Positions 8,294-17,157 of a DNA stretch of 36,380 bases are shown in pieces (position 1 is the stretch's first letter; each line of letters begins with the position of its first letter). The notes beneath the pieces are model-generated. The model ran no database searches. It was not told where the DNA came from and worked only from the letters and a program-made list of their open reading frames with translations. The DNA lies in contig NZ_JAHHDX010000164.1 of the NCBI RefSeq assembly GCF_018619335.1, positions 29,813-66,192 on the forward strand, given 5' to 3'. The translations under genes were made by a program, and so were the position numbers. Source of the DNA: Alteromonas sp. ALT199 (GTDB taxonomy: Bacteria > Pseudomonadota > Gammaproteobacteria > Enterobacterales > Alteromonadaceae).

Positions 8294-9487
8294 CTAATCG
8301 TCGGTGACTTCACAGACTAAACCTTTCAGGTAATAGCCTTCAGGGTAGCTACCAATAATAGGGTGGTCAGAAGCTTGATTTAGTCTTGCTATAATTTTTA
8401 TAGTGCGGCCAGCATCAAGGGCAGCGTCGGCAACGACCTTCTGGAATAAATCGGCAGGCATAAGACCTGAACAGCTGAAAGTCAGCAGTAATCCGCCAGA
8501 TTTAACTGTGTGAATGCCGTACATATTAATGTCTTTATAGCCACGAGCAGCGCGATTTAGTGTAGCTTTGCTGTCAACAAATTTTGGTGGGTCGAGTATG
8601 ACCATATCGAACTGTTTGCCCTGCTCGTGATACTCTCTAAGCGCTTTGAATACGTCTTTGTTGACGAAATGTGCTTTGTCCTCACTTAATCCATTAATGG
8701 CCACATGATGTTTAGCCAAATCTAAAGCTGGCTGAGATACATCTACGTTAGTCACAGACTTAGCACCGCCAGCAAGGGCATAGCAAGAGAACGTACCTGT
8801 GTAGCTAAAACAGTTTAGTACGTCAGCATCTTTCGCGTAGTGTGCAGCTGCCGCACGACTATCACGCTGATCGAGATAGAAACCGGTTTTATGACCATGC
8901 TCTATATCAACAACAATATTAATGCCGTTTTCTTTTACAGTAACCTGCATGGGTGGCTCACCGTGAAGCACGCCTGTTATAGGCTCTAGCCCTTCTTTTT
9001 TGCGTACATCAACGTCACTGCGCTCATAGATGTGAACATCAGGCATTAGCTTTGTAATTGCCCATACTATTTTATCTCTGTGCTTTTCACCGCCAGCGCT
9101 CAAAAGCTGAAGAACAGCGACGTTATCGTATAAATCGATGGTGATCCCCGGAAGACCATCGCTTTCAGACGCTATCCAGCGAAAAGCATTGGTTTTGTTA
9201 GGGTCGAACAGGCGTTTACGCAGCGCTAGTGCAGTTTCTAAACGGCGCAGAAAAAAGCCGTTATCAATACTTTCATCTTTTTTAAACGTCCACATGCGAA
9301 CACGAATTTTAGAATTTGGAGAGTAGGCACCTCGACCCAGCCAGTCGCCTTCAGAGTCGAAAACATCTACCGTGTCGCCTATCCGCGCGCGGCCTTTTAA
9401 TTCAGCCACTGCGCTCTCGAAAATCCAAGGGTGTTTACGGCGAAGTGATTTATCTCTGGATGGTTGTAATATGACCTGTGCTGACAT
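8294..9487 (-). CDS. rlmI: 23S rRNA (cytosine-1962-C5)-methyltransferase RlmI
   Basis: SAM-dependent enzyme that methylates C1962 of 23S rRNA; 397 residues against 396 in E. coli RlmI (YccW). An N-terminal PUA-like domain (about 1-75, [15 protein letters not shown] and [13 protein letters not shown]) is followed by a central domain and a Rossmann methyltransferase domain (about 190-397). Diagnostic motifs are [31 protein letters not shown] (298-303) and the catalytic TFSCSG with C339. GAGAG precedes the ATG. A TATAAT-like sequence on the minus strand at 9561-9566 could be its -10 element, but no good -35 accompanies it. It converges with the DUF2061 gene. Confidence 0.95.
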   Translation of the reverse strand: MSAQVILQPSRDKSLRRKHPWIFESAVAELKGRARIGDTVDVFDSEGDWLGRGAYSPNSKIRVRMWTFKKDESIDNGFFLRRLETALALRKRLFDPNKTNAFRWIASESDGLPGITIDLYDNVAVLQLLSAGGEKHRDKIVWAITKLMPDVHIYERSDVDVRKKEGLEPITGVLHGEPPMQVTVKENGINIVVDIEHGHKTGFYLDQRDSRAAAAHYAKDADVLNCFSYTGTFSCYALAGGAKSVTNVDVSQPALDLAKHHVAINGLSEDKAHFVNKDVFKALREYHEQGKQFDMVILDPPKFVDSKATLNRAARGYKDINMYGIHTVKSGGLLLTFSCSGLMPADLFQKVVADAALDAGRTIKIIARLNQASDHPIIGSYPEGYYLKGLVCEVTDD

Positions 9488-9692
9488 GTAGGCTCTCGTG
9501 GTAATTTAAACAATATTTATTTGTTGTAAGCCATTCTAGATGCTTACGGTAATGGCCGCGATTATACGCATTTTCAAAGGTTCTGTGTTGAATATTATCT
9601 ATGCCGACTGGTATAAACTTAGAAGAAACCCAAACTGATTGATAGAGAAGTACGTAGACAAATTACTATTAAAATTTTAAGACTAGGATTGG

Positions 9693-10679
9693 ATGCAAAG
9701 TATGCGCTATGTGGATTTTGAAAAGGGATGTAGCCCCAGCGAATTGGTTGTTAAGGAATGTGAAGGGTTATCGTTAACATCAGGAAAAGTAAAAGTAGAG
9801 GTAAAAGCATTCGGTGTAAATCGAGCAGATACGTTACAGCGTCAAGGTAGTTATCCACCTCCGCCAGGGGAAAGTGAAATCCTCGGGTTAGAGGTAGCTG
9901 GCGTTGTAACAGAAGTTGCTAGTGATGTTAGTACCTTTAAAGAAGGTGATGAAGTATTTGGTTTGGTCGCAGGTGGTGGCTATGCCACTGAAGTCATTGT
10001 TAATCCTGCTCACCTATTGATTATCCCTAAGAGCATGCCATTTTTTGAAGCAGCAGGTCTTGCCGAAGTTTTTCTTACCGCATTTCAGTGTTTACGCACG
10101 ATAGCTCATATTAAGCCTGCTGAACGTGCCTTAATACATGGGGGCGCAAGTGGTGTGGGGTTAGCCGCCACTCAGCTATGTCGATATTGGGGCGTGCACA
10201 GTGCCGTAACAGCATCGAGCCAAGACAAGCTTACCCTTTGTGAAAGTAATGGCGCAGAGCATCTTATTAACTACAAACAGCAGCAGTTTGATGACGTTCT
10301 AAAAAAAGTATGGCCTGAAGGCGTTGATATGGTACTTGATATGGTCGGTGGCGATTACCTTAACCGAAATCTTAAAGTGCTGAAGCAAGATGGCAAAGTG
10401 GTTTACCTAGCTATGTTAGCAGGAAGGTATGCTGATAACCTTGATATGGCCCTACTTTTAGGAAAGAGAGCCTCGATTATTGGGACAACACTTAGAAATC
10501 GAAGCGACGAGTATAAAGCGGATTTGATACGTGACTTTTCTAACGTATGTTTGCCCGCTTTTGAAAATAAAGAGCTAAATGTAAATATAGATACCCATTA
10601 TAGTATTGAAGATATCGATAAACCTCATGCGCGATTGGAAAACAACGATACGCAGGGCAAGTTGGTCATTTCTTGGTAA
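9693..10679 (+). CDS. NAD(P)H quinone oxidoreductase, zinc-independent MDR family (PIG3-like)
   Basis: Medium-chain reductase of the quinone oxidoreductase / PIG3 (TP53I3) group, 328 residues. The GroES-like N-terminal domain carries VNRADTLQRQGSYPPPPGESEILGLEVAGVV, which is characteristic of the PIG3 branch. The Rossmann domain has the nucleotide-binding motif HGGASGVGLAATQL (149-162). No structural or catalytic zinc cysteines are seen, in keeping with the family. Likely reaction is NADPH-dependent reduction of quinones or enones; the natural substrate is unknown. AGGA lies 5 bp before the first ATG; a second ATG three codons later is equally possible. The stop codon lies in the first unit of a 13-bp repeat array. 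Confidence 0.88.
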   Translation: MQSMRYVDFEKGCSPSELVVKECEGLSLTSGKVKVEVKAFGVNRADTLQRQGSYPPPPGESEILGLEVAGVVTEVASDVSTFKEGDEVFGLVAGGGYATEVIVNPAHLLIIPKSMPFFEAAGLAEVFLTAFQCLRTIAHIKPAERALIHGGASGVGLAATQLCRYWGVHSAVTASSQDKLTLCESNGAEHLINYKQQQFDDVLKKVWPEGVDMVLDMVGGDYLNRNLKVLKQDGKVVYLAMLAGRYADNLDMALLLGKRASIIGTTLRNRSDEYKADLIRDFSNVCLPAFENKELNVNIDTHYSIEDIDKPHARLENNDTQGKLVISW

Positions 10680-10750
10680 TAGTTCGTGGTAAAAGCTCTT
10701 GGTAAAAGCTCGTGGTAAACGTCCTTAGTAAAGGCTCTCACTAAAGACGC
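10671..10750 (+). repeat. Degenerate 13-bp tandem repeat across the oxidoreductase stop codon
   Basis: Units TCTTGGTAATAGT, TCGTGGTAAAAGC, TCTTGGTAAAAGC and TCGTGGTAAACGT follow head to tail from 10671, then at least two decayed units (TTAGTAAAGGC, CACTAAAGACGC). Unit one contains the final Trp codon and the TAA stop of the upstream gene. The array fills the 85-bp space between that gene and rnhA. Confidence 0.8.
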
Positions 10751-10764
10751 TTCACTGAGGTATT

Positions 10765-11235
10765 TTACTTTCCAGCAAAGCCTTCATCTGGTTTTGTTGG
10801 TTTCGCTTCTGCCGCGCCGCGTGCAAGGTCGTCACATCGCTCATTTTCGGGGTGCCCCGAATGGCCTTTTACCCAATGCCAGTTAATCTTATGCTTTTTT
10901 ACCGCCTCATCTAACCGCATCCACAAATCTGCGTTTTTCACTGGTTTTTTGTCGGAAGTGCGCCAGCCATTCTTACGCCAGTTATGAATCCATTGATTGA
11001 TGCCATTTTTTACGTACTGGCTGTCGGTAGTTAACTCAACGTTGCACGGCTCGTTTAAACTATTAAGCGCTTCGATAGGGGCTAATAGTTCCATGCGATT
11101 GTTAGTAGTGTGGGCAAAACCATCGCTCAACTCTTTTTTATGTTGTTTGTAAATTAGTACAGCACCGTACCCGCCCGGACCAGGATTGCCTAAGCACGAG
11201 CCGTCGGTGTATATGTGAATGGTCTTTTGAGCCAC
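10765..11235 (-). CDS. rnhA: Ribonuclease HI
   Basis: Endonuclease that degrades the RNA strand of RNA-DNA hybrids, acting in replication and R-loop removal; 156 residues, like E. coli (155). The four metal-binding carboxylates are present: D11 ([15 protein letters not shown]), E49 (NNRMELLAP), D71 (LTTDSQYV) and D135 (NERCDDLA). The catalytic-loop histidine is H125 in [11 protein letters not shown]. The basic handle region [24 protein letters not shown] is intact. It is divergent from dnaQ with 111 bp between the start codons, the same arrangement as in E. coli. Confidence 0.97.
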   Translation of the reverse strand: MAQKTIHIYTDGSCLGNPGPGGYGAVLIYKQHKKELSDGFAHTTNNRMELLAPIEALNSLNEPCNVELTTDSQYVKNGINQWIHNWRKNGWRTSDKKPVKNADLWMRLDEAVKKHKINWHWVKGHSGHPENERCDDLARGAAEAKPTKPDEGFAGK

Positions 11236-11346
11236 AGCGTTTCCTTTGGTTTAACTAGCTTAATTTATCTTATCTTTTCCCTTAGCGGATTGCGAAGGGG
11301 TTGATATACTATCAAAAAATGAAAGTGAAATTATAGTAGAGGTTCT

Positions 11347-12066
11347 ATGCGCCAAATTGTTCTCGATACTGAAACCACAGGTATTGACCCCAAAGAAGGC
11401 CACCGCATTATTGAAATAGGGTGTGTTGAAGTCGTTAACCGCCGTTTGACGGGGAATCACTTTCACGTTTATATCAACCCTGGCCGTCATATTGAACAAG
11501 AGGCGATTGAAGTTCACGGTATAACCAACGAATTTCTTACCGACAAGCCCACATTTTCTCAAGTGGCCCAAGAATTTGTGAGCTTTATTAAAGGGGCGCA
11601 ATTGGTTATTCACAACGCGCCCTTCGATGTTGGCTTTATGGATCACGAATTTGGTATGGAAGCGTCGACGAAAGGCGTTATTACCAACCAAATCTGTGAT
11701 GTCCTCGACACTCTAACCCTTGCTCGCCAAATGCATCCAGGTCAGAAAAACAACCTTGATGCCTTGTGTAAGCGTTACGGCATAGACAACAGCCATCGTA
11801 CGCTGCACGGCGCTTTGCTGGATGCAGAGATTTTGGCCGACGTCTATTTGTTAATGACTGGCGGACAAACCAAGCTCAAACTGGCATCTAGTTCAGGCAG
11901 TGACGCAGACTCAACTGCTATTAGAAGAATTAAACGAGGCGCAAATAAATTAAAGGTTGTTAAAGCTACCGCCGATGAATTAACACAGCATGAAGCTCGC
12001 TTAGATATTGTTGAAAAGGCGGGAGGTAAGTGTTTATGGCGCCCTCAGCCTGAAGAGGTGTCCTAG
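11347..12066 (+). CDS. dnaQ: DNA polymerase III epsilon subunit (3'-5' proofreading exonuclease)
   Basis: Proofreading exonuclease of the replicative polymerase; 239 residues against 243 in E. coli. It is a DEDDh exonuclease with D7 and E9 (LDTETTG), D94 (HNAPFDVGFM), H154 and D159 (HRTLHGALLDAE). The C-terminal ~55 residues form the flexible linker and the polymerase-alpha-binding end, finishing KAGGKCLWRPQPEEVS. It is divergent from rnhA. The stop codon TAG is formed at the edge of the inverted-repeat element that starts at 12066: TA is the flanking dinucleotide and G the first element base. The coding part looks full length, so the element has not obviously cut it. Confidence 0.97.
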   Translation: MRQIVLDTETTGIDPKEGHRIIEIGCVEVVNRRLTGNHFHVYINPGRHIEQEAIEVHGITNEFLTDKPTFSQVAQEFVSFIKGAQLVIHNAPFDVGFMDHEFGMEASTKGVITNQICDVLDTLTLARQMHPGQKNNLDALCKRYGIDNSHRTLHGALLDAEILADVYLLMTGGQTKLKLASSSGSDADSTAIRRIKRGANKLKVVKATADELTQHEARLDIVEKAGGKCLWRPQPEEVS

Positions 12067-12329
12067 GGCCTGTTGACCTTTGGTGTACGAATTTTGGTCT
12101 AAATGGAAGTCTTTTAATCGCAAAACAGTCCTGTAAGCCTAGCGGGCTCAGTTAAAGGACTGTGACAAAGAGTAAAAGGCTTCCATAACGACCCCTTCGG
12201 GCAGCGCCTTTGTGCCATCTATACTGCGTTGAATGTTCTCGATTTAGAACCACTAAACCGTCAAACATTCGCCTTGTCTAGATGGCACACAGACCGCTGC
12301 AAAAATGTACAGCAAAGGTCAGCAGGCCC
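12066..12329. mobile_element. 264-bp MITE-like element with 23-bp terminal inverted repeats and TA flanks
   Basis: The left end (12066-12088) begins GGGCCTGTTGACCTTTG; the right end (12307-12329) is its reverse complement with 21 of 23 matches. Both ends are flanked by TA (12064-12065 and 12330-12331), as expected for Tc1/mariner-IS630-type target duplication. There is no internal ORF. Two internal hairpins are visible: 12103-12119 with 12170-12186 (ATGGAAG..CTTCCAT, inner CAGTCCT/AGGACTG at 12126-12132 and 12156-12162), and 12212-12224 with 12276-12288 (GTGCCATCT..AGATGGCAC, inner GAATGTT/AACATTC and outer CAGCG/CGCTG). Overall it is a long stem closing two arms. Mobility is inferred; a structured RNA or terminator role is an alternative. 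Confidence 0.7.
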
Positions 12330-12386
12330 TAGCTAAACACGTTTAAATAGAAATAAAATAGCCGAACATTGCAGGAGCAGCGTAGC

Positions 12387-13892
12387 GTGAGAGTGTGGTT
12401 TTATTGGGTAGTTTTTTTATTGTTGTTAATACACTTAAGCGCTGGCGCTCAGTCGCAAGAAGATGAGCGCGATGCTGCGAGGCAACTTGCCGACAGTGCT
12501 GTACAAAATCCCCAGTTAAATAATCAAATTGTTGACACCTCACCGCTTACTGATTTAGGCGATAGCTATACAAACTCAATAAAGCTTTTACAAAACCGAT
12601 TTCGGGTTGATTACAACGTTGAAGAAATCACCATGGTTTTTTTTAGAGAGTATGGCTCTGCACCAGTGGTACTCGTAAGACCCGACGGTTCCAAACTGTT
12701 TCAAGGGCGAGTAGACGAAGAAAAAGTTCAGTGGTTTGATGCTGATACTTTCGACATGATTACGATAAAGAACCCAGTACCAGGCCCGTGGCAGGCCGTC
12801 GGCCAGGTGCTGCCAGAAAGTCGAATTATGGTGTTATCGAACATTGAGTTACATGCAGAGCCGTTACCTAATGTTTTGTTTGCTGGTGAAATATTAAAGT
12901 CTACGGCTTATCTAACTAACAATGGCAAGCCAATTGAAAATAAGCAGTTTAGAGATGTGGTTGAGCTTGATATTGAGTTCAAAAGTACTAACAACCCTAA
13001 CTTCGGTAACTTTGGCACCGGCGATCAGAGTATTGCAACTTTTCAAGACGATGGGCGGGGTATGGATGAACGCCCTGGAGACGGCGTATTCACCGGCCAG
13101 TTTAACTTGAAGATTGCGGCTGGAGAGTGGAAGCCAGTTTTTCGTGTCATTACTCCAATGTATACCCGTGAGCAAGAAGGCAAGCCTACTGTCTTACATG
13201 ACAACCCAGTTTCAATTGACGTAGAAATGAATGGCGGCGAAGAGGGTTACCATAAAATTATAATAGACGTTGACCGCGAACTGGTGGATATCGAATCGTT
13301 ACTTGTCGACGGAAAAGTAAAGTTTCCTAATACAGATATGCAAAACTTTTCTTTGACAGAAGGAGGCAGTGAGCCTCGAGAACACCTAATTGTTGCCTAC
13401 GAAGAGGGAGTATTTAGAGTAAAAGTTACCGCTTATGGTACAACAGTTGATGGAAGAGACTTTATTTTAGACGTGCCTGAGTTTAGTTTTGTCGCCGAGG
13501 GACCTGAAGAGCCTGAAGTTGAAGACCCATTAATAGATGGGAAAGACCCAATTGTTGACGGTAGTGCGCCATTAGTAGCGTTGCCAGAGTCGAACCCTGC
13601 CGCCATGGCGTCAAGCGAAGCATCTTCGCAAGATGAGCAAGAAGAAATGGATAACGGAACCTTGACGATTATTTTAATAGCAGTCAATGGCTCAATAGTA
13701 CTTATTGGTATTATTGCCGCTGCAGTTATAATTTTTATGCGTAAAAAGCGCACGTCTTCGACGTCGTCGCCTGAACCAGCAAAGCAAGCCCCAGCAACGA
13801 CAGATGCCGACCTTTCAATGGAGGAAGCGCCTAAGGGTATTAAAAAGCTATTAGGAATGTTTAAGAAAGGGAATAAATCTGAAAAGTCTTGA
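12387..13892 (+). CDS. TIGR03503-like membrane-anchored protein, unknown function
   Basis: 501-residue protein of a conserved gammaproteobacterial family (I place it in TIGR03503 from recall). The preferred start is GTG at 12387, with CAGGAG ending 9 bp upstream; a TTG at 12369 would overlap that ribosome binding site. A signal peptide (VWFYWVVFLLLLIHLSAGA, cleavage before QSQEDE) precedes a long extracytoplasmic region with beta-rich, Ig-like character and a DDGRGMDERPGDGVFTGQFNL segment (acidic, turn-rich, resembling choice-of-anchor or Ig-type domains). A single membrane helix near the C-terminus (GTLTIILIAVNGSIVLIGIIAAAVIIFM) is followed by a basic cytoplasmic tail ending KGIKKLLGMFKKGNKSEKS. 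Its role is unknown. Confidence 0.75.
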   Translation: MRVWFYWVVFLLLLIHLSAGAQSQEDERDAARQLADSAVQNPQLNNQIVDTSPLTDLGDSYTNSIKLLQNRFRVDYNVEEITMVFFREYGSAPVVLVRPDGSKLFQGRVDEEKVQWFDADTFDMITIKNPVPGPWQAVGQVLPESRIMVLSNIELHAEPLPNVLFAGEILKSTAYLTNNGKPIENKQFRDVVELDIEFKSTNNPNFGNFGTGDQSIATFQDDGRGMDERPGDGVFTGQFNLKIAAGEWKPVFRVITPMYTREQEGKPTVLHDNPVSIDVEMNGGEEGYHKIIIDVDRELVDIESLLVDGKVKFPNTDMQNFSLTEGGSEPREHLIVAYEEGVFRVKVTAYGTTVDGRDFILDVPEFSFVAEGPEEPEVEDPLIDGKDPIVDGSAPLVALPESNPAAMASSEASSQDEQEEMDNGTLTIILIAVNGSIVLIGIIAAAVIIFMRKKRTSSTSSPEPAKQAPATTDADLSMEEAPKGIKKLLGMFKKGNKSEKS

Positions 13893-14014
13893 TGAGGGCT
13901 TAATCACTTTAGTGATGGTACGATGTTAAATTGTTCACTTTGAATTTTATTTCGACATAATGACTATTTAACAGGCAAACGAACCGCAGATGACAATTTT
14001 ATTAATAAAAAGCG

Positions 14015-14043
14015 TTGACTCCACATGGGGGAATACGTATTAT
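14015..14043 (+). promoter_or_regulatory. Promoter of the tRNA-Asp cluster
   Basis: TTGACT (14015-14020), 17-bp spacer, TATTAT (14038-14043), followed by a GC-rich discriminator CTGCGCCGC typical of stringently controlled stable-RNA promoters. It lies about 65 bp before the first tRNA. Confidence 0.75.
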
Positions 14044-14108
14044 CTGCGCCGCAGTCAGGGGACAGGGCAACAACAGCCAAGTCAACTCACTGATAACATT
14101 GAAGATGT

Positions 14109-14185
14109 GGAGCGGTAGTTCAGTTGGTTAGAATACCGGCCTGTCACGCCGGGGGTCGCGGGTTCGAGTCCCGTCCGCTCCGCCA
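14109..14185 (+). tRNA. tRNA-Asp (GTC), copy 1
   Basis: 77 nt including encoded CCA. Acceptor stem GGAGCGG/CCGCTCC, D-loop GTTCAGTTGGTTAGAA, anticodon loop CTGTCAC with GTC anticodon, T-arm GCGGGTTCGAGTCCCGT. It is nearly identical to E. coli tRNA-Asp. Confidence 0.98.
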
Positions 14186-14215
14186 CTCTCTCAATGGTAT
14201 AACTAAAAGGTCTTC

Positions 14216-14292
14216 GGAGCGGTAGTTCAGTTGGTTAGAATACCGGCCTGTCACGCCGGGGGTCGCGGGTTCGAGTCCCGTCCGCTCCGCCA
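14216..14292 (+). tRNA. tRNA-Asp (GTC), copy 2
   Basis: Identical to copy 1 over all 77 nt, including the CCA end. It follows after a 30-bp spacer and is probably part of the same transcript. Confidence 0.98.
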
Positions 14293-14322
14293 TTTAGTTA
14301 TACAGCGCAATCTCGATTATGT

Positions 14323-14399
14323 GGAGCGGTAGTTCAGTTGGTTAGAATACCGGCCTGTCACGCCGGGGGTCGCGGGTTCGAGTCCCGTCCGCTCCGCCA
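14323..14399 (+). tRNA. tRNA-Asp (GTC), copy 3
   Basis: Identical to the other copies; 30-bp spacer after copy 2. GTC anticodon and encoded CCA. Confidence 0.98.
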
Positions 14400-14431
14400 T
14401 TAATCGAACAATGCGCGCTTTTCATTATTGC

Positions 14432-14508
14432 GGAGCGGTAGTTCAGTTGGTTAGAATACCGGCCTGTCACGCCGGGGGTCGCGGGTTCGAGTCCCGTCCG
14501 CTCCGCCA
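14432..14508 (+). tRNA. tRNA-Asp (GTC), copy 4
   Basis: Identical to the other copies; 32-bp spacer after copy 3. No clear rho-independent terminator follows within the next 100 bp. Confidence 0.98.
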
Positions 14509-14801
14509 TTAATGATAAGCTTTTCATCTCATTCAAATTTCCCTTATCGGAAAACTTTAAACTTTCTTATTCACTCCATCTATATTTTCTGAAATTGCCC
14601 AGTGCATTGTTTTAAACCTCTGTTTAGTAAAATTTAAGATTGATATATTTATATTTCCTCGGTTCTAGATCCTCTTAATTTTGCGCACAAAGAACTACCT
14701 CGAAATATTAAAACTATTTAACAAACAGCAATATGTGCCCCGAAGTCGTAGTGTGTTTTTTAAAATCTGTACTACAGTTAGGTCGTTAGTGCCTGACATC
14801 A

Positions 14802-16364
14802 ATGGAATTTATGAATAAAAGCGATCAAAAACGGTATTTTCTAGCAGATAATTTAAAAGCGATTGGCGTTTCTTTAATAAGTGTTGCTTTAATTTCACTT
14901 TTTCTAGCCATTGTTATGTTTGTGTTTATTAGAGAACAAGAAGAAAACCGAGCCAAAGAAATTTTAGATAATGTTCGCATGGTCTTTCGAGACGCTGAAA
15001 TTACCCTTGATTATCTTAACGCACTACCTTACCAATCTTGTGAACTCGAAAACTTGGCAGAAATGCGCAAAACCTTATTTCGCTCTCGTTTTGTAAAAGA
15101 AATTGGTTTCTATGAAAATAACGAGTTGCTGTGCAGTACCTATCTAGGCATTCTTAATGAGCCGATTAAAGAAGTAAAGCCCGACTTTTACACCAAGCTT
15201 GGCGACGCATTCTGGATAAACACACCGTTACAACTCTTTGACAAGCAGGCGACAGGCACCATTGTTAAACGTGGGCGCTATAACTCGGTGTTAGATATGG
15301 ATAGTGTCATTGGCTACAGCTTCACGCAAGATTGGCAGCTTTTTTACAATGGCGATCATTTTTATCATATGGCAGGTAATCCAGGGCTGGTTGATACCAC
15401 GCTTAATCAGGGTGATATGGAAGCACGCACTGGTTATTTCTCGTTGCAATTCATCTTGTGTGATGAGCGCTACACCAATACTTGCTTAAAGGTTAAGTCT
15501 GATCACGGCAGGGTATTAGATTTGCACACAGGTAAGATTGTCTTGTTTGTCTTTGCTATGCTGATGACGGTCGCGCTGACACATATGCTGGTGTTTAATT
15601 ATTTACGCCGTCGGCGATCTCTCGAGTCTAGAGTGAACAAAGGGTTAAAAGAACATAAGTTTTATAGCCTTTACCAGCCGTTTGTCGACTTAAGTACCGG
15701 CAAAGTGATAGGTTGCGAGGTTCTAAGCCGCTTTGAAGACGAATTTGGGCCTATTTATCCTGATGAGTTTATTCCTCAAGTTAAAGAACAGGATATGACC
15801 TGGGAATTCACCATTGATATGATCACTACAGCGATGAAAGAGCTTAACGAAAACCCAGATATTCCTGAAGGGTTTAAAGTTTCCTTTAACTTGTTCCCCT
15901 TCGATTTTACGAGAGATGATTGTCTTGATTTAGATTTTGTTCTGGAAATGAATGTAAAAAACTTCAAGTTAGTATTGGAAATTACTGAAGATGAGCAAAT
16001 TGCAACCCACAGTGCGGTAAAGCATATAAAGTCGTTAAAGAGTAAAGGGTTCCTATTCGCTATTGATGATTTTGGCGTGGGGTACTCTAACCTAAGCCAG
16101 CTCAAAACGTTGAACTGTGATTACCTGAAAATTGACCGTAGTTTTGTTATGGATATGGAGGATAACAGTATTCGTTCATCGCTTATTCCACATATTGTTA
16201 GTATTGCTGACGGGCTCAATGTCAACTTGATTGCGGAAGGTGTTGAAAATATAGAGCAATCCAAGGAACTAAGAGGTTTAACCATCGGTTATGGGCAAGG
16301 ATGGTTGTTTGGAAAGCCGCAGACTGTCGACGCGCTTGCTAAAAGCGTCCACAACACACAATAA
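14802..16364 (+). CDS. CSS-motif EAL domain cyclic-di-GMP phosphodiesterase
   Basis: Inner-membrane enzyme predicted to hydrolyse c-di-GMP to pGpG; 520 residues. Two membrane helices (about 21-44 and 245-268) bracket a periplasmic sensor with the paired cysteines of the CSS type (YQSC, C80; LLCSTYLG, C111), which in E. coli PdeB/PdeC-like proteins respond to the disulphide state. The cytoplasmic EAL domain (about 278-510) keeps the metal and catalytic residues: E306 in the signature (here EVL), N in SFNLFPFDF, E in LEITE, DD at 422-423 (AIDDFGVGYSN), K in YLKIDRSF, EGVE and GQGWLFGKP. There is no GGDEF domain. The start at 14802 or the ATG three codons later is open, and the ribosome binding site is weak. 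It lies directly upstream of lolD, where lolC would be expected. Confidence 0.9.
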   Translation: MEFMNKSDQKRYFLADNLKAIGVSLISVALISLFLAIVMFVFIREQEENRAKEILDNVRMVFRDAEITLDYLNALPYQSCELENLAEMRKTLFRSRFVKEIGFYENNELLCSTYLGILNEPIKEVKPDFYTKLGDAFWINTPLQLFDKQATGTIVKRGRYNSVLDMDSVIGYSFTQDWQLFYNGDHFYHMAGNPGLVDTTLNQGDMEARTGYFSLQFILCDERYTNTCLKVKSDHGRVLDLHTGKIVLFVFAMLMTVALTHMLVFNYLRRRRSLESRVNKGLKEHKFYSLYQPFVDLSTGKVIGCEVLSRFEDEFGPIYPDEFIPQVKEQDMTWEFTIDMITTAMKELNENPDIPEGFKVSFNLFPFDFTRDDCLDLDFVLEMNVKNFKLVLEITEDEQIATHSAVKHIKSLKSKGFLFAIDDFGVGYSNLSQLKTLNCDYLKIDRSFVMDMEDNSIRSSLIPHIVSIADGLNVNLIAEGVENIEQSKELRGLTIGYGQGWLFGKPQTVDALAKSVHNTQ

Positions 16365-16446
16365 TTTAGCGCTGTTATTTTTCAGTTGGTGTTGGTAGTG
16401 TTTAGCGCTACCATTCACCGCCTGGAAAATATAGAAGATCATTCGC

Positions 16447-17157
16447 ATGCAGGACGTGCTCATTTGCCGCAATATAAATAAAACCTATCAAGATGGCAGT
16501 AATGCCACTCCCGTTTTACACGATATCTCTCTTTCAATAAAAGCTGGCGAACATGTTGCCATATTGGGAAGCTCGGGTTCTGGTAAAAGTACGCTTTTAC
16601 ATATACTTGGAGGTTTGGATAAACCCTCTAATGGCGAGGTCGAATTTAATGGTAAATCACTCGGACAGTTATCTGGTAACGCGTTAGCTAAACTTCGCAA
16701 TGACGAAATGGGTTTTATTTATCAGTTTCATCATCTACTTGGTGAATTCACTGCCTTAGAAAATGTAGCAATGCCGCTTAGGATAAGAGGCGTATCGACG
16801 AAGGAAGCCCACTCGAAAGCCCAAGCTATGTTAGAGGAGGTCGGATTATCTCACCGTGTGAACCACTTACCCTCCACTATGTCAGGTGGCGAGCGACAGC
16901 GTGTGGCTATAGCGCGTGCCTTGGTTACCGAACCGTCTGTTGTGCTTGCAGATGAGCCTACAGGGAATTTAGATGATTCAACGGGGGCGCAAATTTATAA
17001 ACTTCTAACAAGTTTAAGTGAGAAAAAAAATACCGCTTTTGTAGTCGTGACCCACGACATAGCCTTAGCGGGCAAAATGGACAGGGTACTTAAGATTAAA
17101 GATGGAAGGTTAGCTAACGAGGCGATGTCAAAGGAAGGTCAATATGCTCGTCCTTGA
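16447..17157 (+). CDS. lolD: Lipoprotein-releasing system ATP-binding protein LolD
   Basis: ATPase of the LolCDE complex, which extracts lipoproteins from the inner membrane and hands them to LolA; 236 residues. Walker [10 protein letters not shown] (41-49), Q-loop Q93 ([21 protein letters not shown], characteristic of LolD), signature SGGERQR (146-152; preceded by Met instead of the usual Leu), Walker B VVLADE (165-170) and an H-loop in VVVTHD. It overlaps lolE by 14 bp and is certainly co-transcribed with it. Confidence 0.95.
   Translation: MQDVLICRNINKTYQDGSNATPVLHDISLSIKAGEHVAILGSSGSGKSTLLHILGGLDKPSNGEVEFNGKSLGQLSGNALAKLRNDEMGFIYQFHHLLGEFTALENVAMPLRIRGVSTKEAHSKAQAMLEEVGLSHRVNHLPSTMSGGERQRVAIARALVTEPSVVLADEPTGNLDDSTGAQIYKLLTSLSEKKNTAFVVVTHDIALAGKMDRVLKIKDGRLANEAMSKEGQYARP

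Noticed and set aside
13905..13918. ATCACTTTAGTGAT after the TIGR03503-like gene as a terminator
   Set aside because: Short stem with a tiny loop and no T run after it.
14342..14536. Minus-strand ORF over the tRNA cluster with GTRTRDPRRDRPVF sequence
   Set aside because: It is the reverse complement of two tRNA-Asp genes, a well known source of false proteins.
16366..16410. TTTAGCGCT repeated twice before lolD
   Set aside because: AGCGCT is self-complementary and the spacing gives no clear hairpin or operator; probably chance.
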